From: an uncultured Clostridia bacterium | Lineage (GTDB): Bacteria; Bacillota; Clostridia; Christensenellales; Aristaeellaceae | Direction of reading: 5' to 3' | Assembly: GCA_947596085.1 (NCBI GenBank) | Contig: CANQEW010000016.1 | Span: 1-48,973, forward strand | Length of the DNA: 48,973 bases | In this document: positions 35,501 to 42,109 of the stretch, one piece after another | How the letters are laid out: each line of letters begins with the position of its first letter | Numbering within the stretch: the stretch's first letter is position 1 | Notes under the pieces: generated by a model | What the model saw: the letters and a program-made list of their open reading frames with translations, nothing else | Told to the model about the DNA's origin: nothing | Database searches by the model: none | Made by a program: the position numbers and the translations under genes

Positions 35501-37685
35501 GGTTCAGCTTATCGAGGTATTCGTCCATCTGCGCGATGCCCGCGTCGAGCTGTGCCAGCGCGGCCTGCGCCATGGCGTACTGCTGCTGAAGCTCCGCGTC
35601 GGGATTGTTGAGCAGCAGGAAGCTCTGATAGTCGGCGCTGGCGGTGAGCGCGGCGATTTCCTGTTCGATTCCGGCCAGCCGGGCCGAAAGCTGGTCCTTC
35701 GCGCTGCCGCTGTTGGCCAGGGCGGCGTAGATGTCGTTGATCTCGGCGTTCAACGCCTCGATGGCCGCGTCGCATTCGTCCAGCTGGGCCTGCGCGGCGG
35801 CGATCTCCTCGGTGAAGGCCTCCTGACCGTCGTCCAGCCTGCGCAGCGCCTCCTGTGCGTCCGCAAGGGCCGTCTGCTGTTCGTTCAGCGTCTCGCGCAA
35901 AGCGTTGCAGCGCTCGTCCAGCGTGACGACATTCTCCTGGGCGATCTCCAGCCGCCGCTCGGCGGCAGCGAGCATCTGCCGCAGCTCCTCCTCGGTGTGC
36001 GCGGCTTCAGCGCTGGCTTCGCCGAACAGGTTCGCAGACGCGGGCGCGGCCTCGGGAGCGACTTCCATCGCCGGGAAATCCGCGTTCTGTTCGGGCGCGG
36101 AGCCCTCGGATTGTACGTCCACAGCGGGCGCATCCTCGGCGGGCGCGTTGACATCGGGCGTGTCCGCGACTGCCACTTCGGTTGCGGGTGCTTCAGATTC
36201 GGGTGCATCGGTCGCGGGCGCTTTGGATTGCGCGTCGGCGGCGGGGATATCCTCGGCCGGCGTGTCGGTCGCGGGCGTCTCCACGGTGGGAATCTCCGTT
36301 GCGGGCGCTGTGGCATCCTCTGAAGGATTCGCGGCGGGCGCACTCGTCGCGTCCGAAGACGGCGCAGCCGAATTGCCGGCCGCGTCCGTGGGCTGCTCGG
36401 TGGGAAGCGCGGTGGCCGCCGCCGGAGCCTGGGTAGGCGTTTGCGGAGCGAATTCGCCCAGCATGGCGCGAAGCTCATCCACCTGCACCTGCGCGGCGTC
36501 CCGCTCTATCAGCGCGTTCTCGTACTCGCCGCGCGCCTCGGTATACTTCTGTTCGTTCTCCGCGATGGACAGCATCAGCTGCGAGATGGTCACGTCGAGG
36601 GAATCGCGGTCGCGAAGGTTCAGCGTCTGAATGTAGGAGGTCAGGCTCTGCCGCAGTGTGTACTGCTCCGTGAGCGCACTCTGCGCGGCCGCCAGCCGGC
36701 GGTTGAGCGCGACGGAGGTTTCGCCGTCCGCGGCTTCCAGCGCCGCGCGGGTCTCCTGCTGCTCCCGCTGCAATTCCGCCATCCGCGCTCCGGCGGCGTT
36801 GATGCGCGTCAGATCGTCGGGAGAGGGATCCAGCAGCGCCTCCATCTGCGCCAGCGCAGCCTGGGTCGAGGCGCGCTGCACGACGAGCTGCGCCCGCTGC
36901 GCGGTGAGAGCGGCGATGGTTTGGGGCATCTGGCTGCTGCCCTGTTCGATGGCCTCCAGCGCCTCGTCGATCTGGGAATAGACCTGGCCGCGCATGGACG
37001 CGAGCTGGGACTTGCCCGAGGAGAGCTGGCTCTGCGCGTCGCGCAGCTCCAACTCCACGTCCGCGAGCTCATCGTCGATCTCGCGCAGGATGGCGTTGTT
37101 GATGGAGTCGATGCGGTTCTGCTCGATGGTGATGTCCACCTGCTGCGTCATCACGCCCGAAGCCGTGACGCGCGCCACGCCGTCCACCGCCTCGTAGCGG
37201 GAGATCAGTTCATCCTCCACGTAATCGGACAGCTCCAGCAGGTCCGCACCCTCCAGCGATACGGTAGAGATGGTGACCGGCAGCATGTCCGGGTTCAGCT
37301 TCATGATGACCGGCGTGCCGATGGCGTCGTCCCAGCCTCCACGAAGCTGCTCAATGTCGGAGTTGATTTCGATCATCGCGGTATTCATGTCCGCGCCGGC
37401 TTCGAACTCCATCACCACCAGCGACAGGTTCTCGCTGGAGGTGGAGGTCACGCCCTTCACGTCGGTCAGCGTGGTAAAGGCGGCCTCCAGCGGCCGGGTT
37501 ACGTCGCTTTCCACGGTCTCCGGCGTCGCGCCGGTATAGGTGGTATAGACGATCACATAGGGCAGATCCATGCTGGGCAGCAAATCGGTGGTCATGTTCA
37601 TAAAGGAAATCACACCCAGCGCGATCACCAGCAGGATGGCCACAATAACAGTATACGGTTTTTTGACGCTGAATTTTGCTAGCAT
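32550..37685 (-). CDS. RND transporter with giant coiled-coil insertion
   Basis: 1711 aa, against about 1030 for ordinary RND pumps. The core is canonical: the first helix and FMNMTTDLLPSMDLP, helices from about residue 930 with LSGLALGVGMLVDNSIVSIE, and VVVNNGIVFIDSVNQMR with RLRPILMTALTTILGM in the second half. Between DITIEQNRIDSI (about 195) and TVSQILGAQNLDLPAGY (about 803), parts that are contiguous in normal RND proteins, lies an insertion of about 600 residues: a coiled coil (about 196-410), a Pro/Ala/Thr/Asp/Glu-rich linker (about 411-560) and a second coiled coil (about 565-797). The C-terminal tail (about 1640-1711) is Pro/Ala-rich and basic. GGAGG lies 7 bases before the ATG, which overlaps the marR stop (ATGCTAG). 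No adaptor or outer-membrane factor gene is nearby. Substrate unknown. Confidence 0.9.
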   Translation of the reverse strand: MLAKFSVKKPYTVIVAILLVIALGVISFMNMTTDLLPSMDLPYVIVYTTYTGATPETVESDVTRPLEAAFTTLTDVKGVTSTSSENLSLVVMEFEAGADMNTAMIEINSDIEQLRGGWDDAIGTPVIMKLNPDMLPVTISTVSLEGADLLELSDYVEDELISRYEAVDGVARVTASGVMTQQVDITIEQNRIDSINNAILREIDDELADVELELRDAQSQLSSGKSQLASMRGQVYSQIDEALEAIEQGSSQMPQTIAALTAQRAQLVVQRASTQAALAQMEALLDPSPDDLTRINAAGARMAELQREQQETRAALEAADGETSVALNRRLAAAQSALTEQYTLRQSLTSYIQTLNLRDRDSLDVTISQLMLSIAENEQKYTEARGEYENALIERDAAQVQVDELRAMLGEFAPQTPTQAPAAATALPTEQPTDAAGNSAAPSSDATSAPAANPSEDATAPATEIPTVETPATDTPAEDIPAADAQSKAPATDAPESEAPATEVAVADTPDVNAPAEDAPAVDVQSEGSAPEQNADFPAMEVAPEAAPASANLFGEASAEAAHTEEELRQMLAAAERRLEIAQENVVTLDERCNALRETLNEQQTALADAQEALRRLDDGQEAFTEEIAAAQAQLDECDAAIEALNAEINDIYAALANSGSAKDQLSARLAGIEQEIAALTASADYQSFLLLNNPDAELQQQYAMAQAALAQLDAGIAQMDEYLDKLNRGIIPGGFIEGMEEDTDIAAAREQLISARSQAASGFAQAASALNEAEDQLAEAWKEFTENRDEALENAGIDGIITTQTVSQILGAQNLDLPAGYVANADDRYLVSIGTEFASLDELRQVKLFSLGMETVDDVRLFDVANVEISDNSADLFTFVNGENGIMLSFEKQSTASTAEVAKNITAESEKLMAENDRLKVTEMMNQGDYINLIVNSVLENLLYGGGLAILVLLLFLMDWRPTLIVAISIPASVVVAFVCMYFAHITLNVMSLSGLALGVGMLVDNSIVSIENIYRLRDEEGLPILTASIRGVNQVAGALFASTLTTICVFLPVIFVEGMARDLFTDMGLTIAFSLLASLAVAMSVVPSAAATLFKKKKVHKQRVFGVIQRGYVALLRGALRVKPLVLLVAVALLVYSAYQVKDMGISFMPSVNSEQMSASLEFEDPDMPTSEREATAISIMDEIMQVEGVKDVSLSASSATSLLSGGSGYTYYVLVDTELGRKNADIATDMQARAAAYADGERAVFGTQTSTMDLSAFAGQGITVDITGDNIQDLRTAAVDIAAICAQVDGAINIDDGAEDAEPKLAVVVDKELASDNSLTVAQVYQYVAQRLYGAAELTNATLDGREYTLYVNEDKNIDLTPEDVADMEIEVQGTNDTRYVRIGDIATITDGESLSSIRRDNQKRMTSVSFELAEGYSANLVSRDLEALLDQYQPPEGVSVSLSGENESVMGYMKDLLTMLAIAVLFIFLIMVAQFQSFKSPIIVMFTIPLAFTGGLLALLITKMDLSIVAMVGFLVLSGVVVNNGIVFIDSVNQMRIGGMEKREALVETGRIRLRPILMTALTTILGMSTMALAQGMGAEMMQPMAVVTIGGLTYATLMTLFVVPVLYDLLNGKKMKAREIEMMKEAAGIRREGFDDNPASAVPGIPAAQPAPVEPAPAVPAESRPTSIEPAPAASTEPQPAPKPRPTKAESKAARHARPMRVRMRK
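36006..36455 (-). repeat. Low-complexity Pro/Ala/Thr/Asp coding stretch in the RND gene
   Basis: About 150 codons (residues 411-560) made of irregular repeats such as TPATD, TPAED and DAPES. It joins the two coiled-coil halves of the insertion and is probably disordered and exposed outside the membrane. Confidence 0.75.
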
Positions 37686-38134
37686 TTGTCATCCTCCGAT
37701 ACGGCGGTAAATGCATTGAAGAAGCGATCCAACTGCACGACCAGTTCGTTTGCGTTGTCCTCGCCCATGCGCTCAATCACGCGATCGATCAGATTCATAC
37801 TCTTGTTGATCTCCTGCTCATAGAAGGCGCGGCCCGCGTCCGTCGCTCGTATGTAGACGATGCGGCGGTCGTTTTCGTCGCTGGCGCGCTCCACGAGGCC
37901 GCTTTCCACCAGCCGGTTCACCACCTGCGTCGCGGCGGGCTTGGAGATCATCAACCGGCGGCTGATGTCCGTCATGCGCACCAGCGTCTCCCCGCTGGAC
38001 CACTTGTCCTCAAACAGCAGGTTCAGCGGAGCCATGATGCCGATCGTTCCGGCATCGCCGAACACTTGGTCGCGCCCAAGCGCCGTCAATCGCTCCACCA
38101 TCTGATAGAGGGAGCGCGTCGCTTCGCTGTGCAT
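37679..38134 (-). CDS. MarR-family regulator of the RND operon
   Basis: 151 aa MarR-type winged helix protein: MTDISRRLMISKPAATQVVN is the recognition region and GLVERASDENDRRIVYIRAT the wing. AGGAGGT precedes the ATG by 6 bases. The last four codons overlap the start of the RND gene, so the two are made together. Its promoter carries two similar palindromes, which points to self-repression and release by a ligand or toxic compound exported by the pump. Confidence 0.94.
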   Translation of the reverse strand: MHSEATRSLYQMVERLTALGRDQVFGDAGTIGIMAPLNLLFEDKWSSGETLVRMTDISRRLMISKPAATQVVNRLVESGLVERASDENDRRIVYIRATDAGRAFYEQEINKSMNLIDRVIERMGEDNANELVVQLDRFFNAFTAVSEDDKC

Positions 38135-38148
38135 GGGAACACCTCCTG

Positions 38149-38201
38149 AAAATAGTTTTTAAACTTAATAATTATTATAGCAAAACTATTTTGCAATGCA
38201 A
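38149..38201 (-). promoter_or_regulatory. marR-RND promoter with two palindromic operators
   Basis: Minus strand TTGCAT (38201-38196), 16 bases, TATAAT (38179-38174). Operator 1, the palindrome GCAAAACTATTTTGC (38180-38194), fills the spacer. Operator 2, AAAATAGTTTT (38149-38159), lies between the -10 and the ribosome site. The two share the core AAAA-CTA/TAG-TTTT and are 22 bases apart. Confidence 0.7.
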
Positions 38202-38231
38202 TGGCGAACGCGTTAAATTGCGGATAAACGC

Positions 38232-38271
38232 AAAAAATTGCGGCGAGAGCCCAGGGCGGAGCTCCCGTCGC
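38232..38271 (-). terminator. Terminator of the ribU gene
   Basis: GCGGCGAGAGC (38240-38250) pairs with GCTCCCGTCGC (38261-38271) with one mismatch and one wobble; on the minus strand AATTTTTTG follows. Confidence 0.65.
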
Positions 38272-38283
38272 GTCCGGCGGAAT

Positions 38284-38946
38284 TCAGCCGCGCAGGAGCA
38301 GCGCGGCAATGACGCAGGCGGCCAGCACCAGCGCGGCAATGACGCTCGCGCGCAGGCCGTGGCCCTTCGGCGCAGGCGCTTCATCCGCGCGCGCCTCCAA
38401 CAGACCCGCGCGCTTCAGGCCGCGGGAAACGGGCTTATAGACCAGCATGGTGATCGCGGCGTTCAGTGCGGCCTTGATGAGGTTGAAGGGAAGGAACACG
38501 GTGGGCAGCATCGCGGCCACGGCCTCCCGGGGATAGCCCATGTAGAGCGGCGTGATGAAATAGTTCCACAAAAGCATCGAGACCACCGCCAGGGCCACGC
38601 CCAGCGCCAGGCCGGCAGCCGCGCCGCGCAGCGTGCGCCGGCGCTTGTAAAGGATTGCCGGGGGCAGGATGAAGGCCGCGCTGGAGAGCAGGTTCATCAC
38701 GAAACCGATGGGGCCGGTCGTGCTCACGGTGAGCATCTCCAACAGGGACACCACGATCGTGGTGCCCAGCGCGGGCACGGGACCCAGCGTGAAACCGCAG
38801 ATGGCGAGGATCACGTCCTTGGGATCGTAGGTGAGGAAGGGTGCGGCGGCCACGATGCGGATGTGGATCACGCACATCACGATGTAGGCGAGGGCGGCGA
38901 ACATGGCCGCAAGGGTCAGCTTTCGAGTGGCATTGTTTGCGCGCAT
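38284..38946 (-). CDS. ribU: Riboflavin ECF transporter S component
   Basis: 220 aa membrane protein with about six helices, starting RKLTLAAMFAALAYIVM as in ECF substrate-binding subunits, with FLTYDPKDVILAICGFTLGP and GPIGFVMNLLSS typical of RibU. ATG at 38946 has GGAGG 8 bases upstream; an earlier ATG at 38979 lies inside the terminator hairpin. It binds riboflavin and works with a shared ECF ATPase/T module encoded elsewhere. The FMN riboswitch in its leader fixes the substrate. Confidence 0.93.
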   Translation of the reverse strand: MRANNATRKLTLAAMFAALAYIVMCVIHIRIVAAAPFLTYDPKDVILAICGFTLGPVPALGTTIVVSLLEMLTVSTTGPIGFVMNLLSSAAFILPPAILYKRRRTLRGAAAGLALGVALAVVSMLLWNYFITPLYMGYPREAVAAMLPTVFLPFNLIKAALNAAITMLVYKPVSRGLKRAGLLEARADEAPAPKGHGLRASVIAALVLAACVIAALLLRG

Positions 38947-38977
38947 GATGATCTCCTCCTTGTGCTGCGAGGCCCGC

Positions 38978-39009
38978 AAAAAGCCCCGAGACGATGTCTC
39001 GGGGCTTTT
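38978..39009 (-). terminator. FMN riboswitch expression-platform terminator
   Basis: Perfect 14-bp stem AAAAGCCCCGAGAC (38979-38992) / GTCTCGGGGCTTTT (38996-39009) with a 3-base loop; on the minus strand it ends in five Ts. Between the aptamer and the ribU ribosome site. Confidence 0.85.
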
Positions 39010-39037
39010 TAAACACGCGCAAAAGCGGACTTCGCGC

Positions 39038-39142
39038 CTTCTTTCATCCGGACTCTACCGTCGGTACCGGAATTTCACCGGTTCATGCGCCGAAGCGCGC
39101 GCGGACTTTACCGCCGGTCGGGAATTTCACCCTGCCCTGAAG
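39038..39142 (-). promoter_or_regulatory. FMN riboswitch (RFN element)
   Basis: On the minus strand from 39142: CTTCAGGGCAGGGTGAAATT, CCCGACCGGCGGTAAAGTCC, a variable arm, GGTGAAATTCCGGTACCGAC, GGTAGAGTCCGGATGAAAGA and AG. All conserved blocks of the RFN element are present in order. It shuts off ribU when FMN is abundant, by way of the terminator that follows. Confidence 0.97.
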
Positions 39143-39157
39143 ACTTGCTCCGCAGTC

Positions 39158-39186
39158 ACTATACGCCTTTCCACGGAAAATGTCAA
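39158..39186 (-). promoter_or_regulatory. Promoter of the ribU transcript
   Basis: Minus strand TTGACA (39186-39181), 17 bases, TATAGT (39163-39158). A perfect palindrome, GCGCAAAATTTGCGC (39194-39208), lies just upstream. Confidence 0.75.
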
Positions 39187-39222
39187 GCCCACGGCGCAAA
39201 ATTTGCGCGGCGGCTCGCTTAC

Positions 39223-39267
39223 AAAAAAACCGCTCCCTGGAATTCTTTGATCCTTTGGGAACGGTTT
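39223..39267 (-). terminator. Terminator of the SH3-domain gene
   Basis: AAACCGCTCCC (39227-39237) pairs with GGGAACGGTTT (39257-39267) with one wobble; seven Ts follow on the minus strand (39229-39223). Confidence 0.8.
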
Positions 39268-39285
39268 CTTGTACACAGCGACGCG

Positions 39286-39786
39286 TCAACCCACCTTTTT
39301 CAGCGAATCCGTCTTGACGTAGGCCGTCTTGCCAGACATGTTCTTGACCTGGGCCCATTCGCCCTTCGTCTTGTACACGAACAGCGGCGTGCCCTTGCTG
39401 ACGGAGCCGATCTTCTTCGGAGAATTGCCCGAACGCTTGTATACGCTCGTTGAGGCGGTGGTGACGTAGAGCTGCTTCGTGCGCAGCACGCCGTAGCGCT
39501 TCAAATTTCCCTGATAGATGTAGCCCGTGGTGCCGTCCGTTGTCATCACCTTCAGCATCTGGCCGATCTTTTCACCCCAGTAGATCACCTTCGTGCCGTT
39601 GCGCAGCTTGCCGATAATGGCGTTGTCCTCGCCGCTGCCGGAGCGGAAGTTGGTCACCTTCGCGTCGTCCACGGACACCTTCATGATGTATGCATTTTTG
39701 GAGGACGCAAGCGCAGTCAGCGGCGCCGCTAACAACGCGACGACCAACAGGGAACAAACGATAGATTTCATAAAGCTACGCTTCAT
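39286..39786 (-). CDS. Secreted protein with two SH3b-like domains
   Basis: 166 aa. Signal peptide MKRSFMKSIVCSLLVVALLA, probable cleavage after LTALA. Two bacterial SH3 repeats follow, the first around VTNFRSGSGEDNAIIGKLRN and the second around TSVYKRSGNSPKKIGSVSKG. Such domains bind cell-wall peptides, so the protein probably sits on or near the peptidoglycan. No catalytic domain. GGAGGT precedes the ATG by 8 bases. Single gene with its own promoter and terminator. Confidence 0.88.
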   Translation of the reverse strand: MKRSFMKSIVCSLLVVALLAAPLTALASSKNAYIMKVSVDDAKVTNFRSGSGEDNAIIGKLRNGTKVIYWGEKIGQMLKVMTTDGTTGYIYQGNLKRYGVLRTKQLYVTTASTSVYKRSGNSPKKIGSVSKGTPLFVYKTKGEWAQVKNMSGKTAYVKTDSLKKVG

Positions 39787-39813
39787 TTTTACGCACCTCC
39801 AAGTTCTGGCCTT

Positions 39814-39842
39814 ATTCTATCACAAAAAAATCTAAATTGCAA
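39814..39842 (-). promoter_or_regulatory. Promoter of the SH3-domain gene
   Basis: Minus strand TTGCAA (39842-39837), 17 bases, TAGAAT (39819-39814). Confidence 0.5.
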
Positions 39843-39881
39843 GCATTTTGAAACACTTTTGTGATATTTATTTCCAGAAAC

Positions 39882-40826
39882 TCAGTTGTTGAAGTAGACG
39901 AGCTCCTCCTTCGGCGGCTGCGCGGGCTCGATCTTCTCCTCCAGCAGGATGATGGCGTCGCGGCCGTGCAGCGGGCTGTAGGAGGCCTCGACCTTCGCGG
40001 TCAGCCAGATCCAATCGTTCGCGCCGGGCATCTTTTGATTGTAGCGGCACAGATAGCCGATGCCGCCGATGTCGTCCACGCAGCAAGTCATGGCGTGGCG
40101 GCCGAACACGAAGCAGCGCTTGGGCATCTGCTGCATGCGGAAGGCGCGGCCGCGGGCGTGAATGCGCTTGCCGTCGTAGCGGTCGGGGTGTTCCATAGCG
40201 TCGAGGTAGAAGGTGCCGAATTCCTCGTCGCCGATTTCGATGGGATCGGCCTTGACATCGTAGGGCAGATCCTCGTCGGAGACGCCGTCCTCCATGGTTC
40301 CGTCGGTGTTCTCAAAAATGATGCGGGCGGTATTGTTCATGGCCAGCGCGGCGCGGCGCCACTTGCTCTTGGGCGTTTCGGCCGTGCAGCGGTTGAACAG
40401 GATCAAATCGCCCTCCTGAATGCCGTCCGCCATGAACTTGCGCATGTTCTTGAGGTAGAGCTCAAAGGTCGTCGCGTCGATCAGCGTGATGATCTGCGCG
40501 AGCTCCCAGTTCTTCGGTTTCTTCGCCTGATAGAGCGTCTGCAATAGCCACGTGCTGTTGTATTCGATCAGCACGCGCTCGGGGCGATACTGCTGATCGA
40601 GCTTGACCAGCGCGTCGCCAGCCATGTCCTCGACGGTCTCCAGATTCACCAGCACGGTATTGCACCGCTTCAAAACGGCCTCGTCGTACTCCTCCTCGCC
40701 CTCTTCGCAGACCAGCAGCAGCGTGCGCTCCCCCTCGGAAAAACCGTCGTCGGTGATCATTTCCGTCATGAACTTCGTCTTGCCGCTCTCCAAAAAGCCG
40801 GTAACGATGTATACGGGTACTTCCAT
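39882..40826 (-). CDS. CobW-family GTPase fused to a YcgQ/DUF1980-like domain
   Basis: 314 aa. The N-terminal part (1-about 195) is a CobW-like P-loop GTPase: VYIVTGFLESGKTKF with Walker A at about 10-18, and VLIEYNSTW in place of the usual hhhExSG. The CxCC metal motif of CobW chaperones is absent. The C-terminal part (about 205-310) resembles the last domain of the YcgQ/TIGR03943 family: GRAFRMQQMPKRCFVFGRHA, MTCCVDDIGGIGYLC (Cys248, Cys249), then a WIWLTAKVE strand. AAGGAG sits 8 bases before the ATG. It follows a His-rich CobW gene by 57 bases. Probable role: handling of zinc or another metal. The fusion is inferred by eye. Confidence 0.8.
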   Translation of the reverse strand: MEVPVYIVTGFLESGKTKFMTEMITDDGFSEGERTLLLVCEEGEEEYDEAVLKRCNTVLVNLETVEDMAGDALVKLDQQYRPERVLIEYNSTWLLQTLYQAKKPKNWELAQIITLIDATTFELYLKNMRKFMADGIQEGDLILFNRCTAETPKSKWRRAALAMNNTARIIFENTDGTMEDGVSDEDLPYDVKADPIEIGDEEFGTFYLDAMEHPDRYDGKRIHARGRAFRMQQMPKRCFVFGRHAMTCCVDDIGGIGYLCRYNQKMPGANDWIWLTAKVEASYSPLHGRDAIILLEEKIEPAQPPKEELVYFNN

Positions 40827-40845
40827 GGTTCATGCTCCTTAAATT

Positions 40846-40872
40846 GAAGGCCTTCGCTTGGAAGGCCTTCGC
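40846..40872. repeat. Tandem 12-base repeat forming a hairpin between the cobW genes
   Basis: GAAGGCCTTCGC occurs at 40846-40857 and 40861-40872. Its first ten bases are self-complementary, so the two copies can also pair with each other across a 5-base loop. No T-run. Confidence 0.6.
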
Positions 40873-40883
40873 GTCTATCTCTT

Positions 40884-42029
40884 TCAGATGCCGAACAGCT
40901 CTTTGAGCGCGGCCTCGTCGATCTTGGTGCCAATCACGCACAGGCGGCCGGTGTAATCCGCGCTGCCGTAGCGCAGATCGTACTCGCCGGGCACATAATC
41001 GAAGTGCAGCCAGCGGCCGTCGGTCAGGGGCAGGATGCCCTTTGCGCGCAGGATCTCGCCGTATTCGTCCTCGTCGTCAAGCTGCTCCAGCGCCTTGCGC
41101 ACGGCCTCCTCCTCGAACTTGCGGGGCGTCTCCACGCCGATGTTTTGGAATACCTCGTCCGCGTGATGATGGCCGTGGTGATCATGATGGTGGCCGCAGG
41201 AGCACTCCTCGCCATCGTGATGATGTTCGTGCTCATGATCATGGTCGTGCTCATGCTCATGATCGTCCTCATGATCATGGTGGCAACAGCACTCTTCGTC
41301 GTGGTCGTGATGATGTTCGTGGTCATGGTCGTCGTCATGATGGTGCTCGTGATCGTGATGGCAGCATTCATGATCGTGGTCGTGTTCATGCTCGTGGTGG
41401 TGCTTCACAACCTCGTCGGTGCTCAGCAGGCTCGCGGCGCTTTCGATGACCTCGAGCATCTGCGCCGGGGTGAGTTCGTCCCAAGGCGTGGTGATGATGC
41501 GGGCGTGCTCGTTGTAGCCGCGCAGCAGGTTCACGCACTTCTCGATGCGGTCCTCTGCGGCGGTCTGGGTGCGGCTGAGGATGATCGTCTCGGCATTTTC
41601 GATCTGGTCGATGAAAAATTCGCCGAAGTTGCGGGCGTACATGCGGCACTTGCCCACGTCGGCCACGGTGGCGCTGCCCTCGAGGGTGATGTCGTGCTCG
41701 TCCATCAGATCCATCACGGCGCTGCGGATGTCGGAGAGCTTGCCCACGCCGGAGGGCTCGATGATGATGCGGTCGGGATGATAGGTGTCCATCAGCTCGT
41801 CCAGTGCGGTCTTAAAGTCGCCCACCAGCGTGCAGCAGATGCAGCCGGAATTCAGTTCGGTAACTTGGATGCCGGAATCGCGCATGAAGCCGCCGTCCAC
41901 GCCGACCTCGCCGTATTCGTTTTCCAGCAGAACGACCTGCTCGTTATCGAACGCGCCGCCGAGCAGTTTTTTGATCAGCGTGGTTTTGCCCGCGCCCAGG
42001 AAGCCGGATATAATGTTGATTTTGGTCAT
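40884..42029 (-). CDS. CobW-family metallochaperone GTPase with His-rich stretch
   Basis: 381 aa. Walker A SGFLGAGKTTL at the N-terminus, LENEYGEVGVD, the metal motif GCICC (about residues 62-66) and IIIEPSGVGK are classic for COG0523 metallochaperones. Residues 210-289 are a metal-binding stretch with 39 His and 7 Cys, mixed with Asp and Glu. The C-terminal CobW domain follows (ILRAKGILPLTDGRWLHFDY). Start ATG at 42029 with GGAG about 10 bases upstream; the frame is open 19 codons further without a ribosome site. Likely delivers zinc, nickel or cobalt to a client; the metal cannot be told from sequence. Confidence 0.93.
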   Translation of the reverse strand: MTKINIISGFLGAGKTTLIKKLLGGAFDNEQVVLLENEYGEVGVDGGFMRDSGIQVTELNSGCICCTLVGDFKTALDELMDTYHPDRIIIEPSGVGKLSDIRSAVMDLMDEHDITLEGSATVADVGKCRMYARNFGEFFIDQIENAETIILSRTQTAAEDRIEKCVNLLRGYNEHARIITTPWDELTPAQMLEVIESAASLLSTDEVVKHHHEHEHDHDHECCHHDHEHHHDDDHDHEHHHDHDEECCCHHDHEDDHEHEHDHDHEHEHHHDGEECSCGHHHDHHGHHHADEVFQNIGVETPRKFEEEAVRKALEQLDDEDEYGEILRAKGILPLTDGRWLHFDYVPGEYDLRYGSADYTGRLCVIGTKIDEAALKELFGI

Positions 42030-42109
42030 AAATTTAATTCTCCATTTCTCTCGTTTCTGTATCCATGATAGACCCGGAATTCGCATTTGTCACGCACAGT
42101 CGGAAGATT

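Noticed and set aside
41163-41402. CRISPR-like or simple DNA repeat
   Set aside because: The repetitive look comes from His/Asp/Glu codons in frame within a conserved protein family; there are no spacer-repeat units.
41004-42068. Hydrophobic Val/Met-rich plus-strand frame opposite the His-rich cobW gene
   Set aside because: The apparent membrane protein is only the complement of the His/Asp codon repeats.
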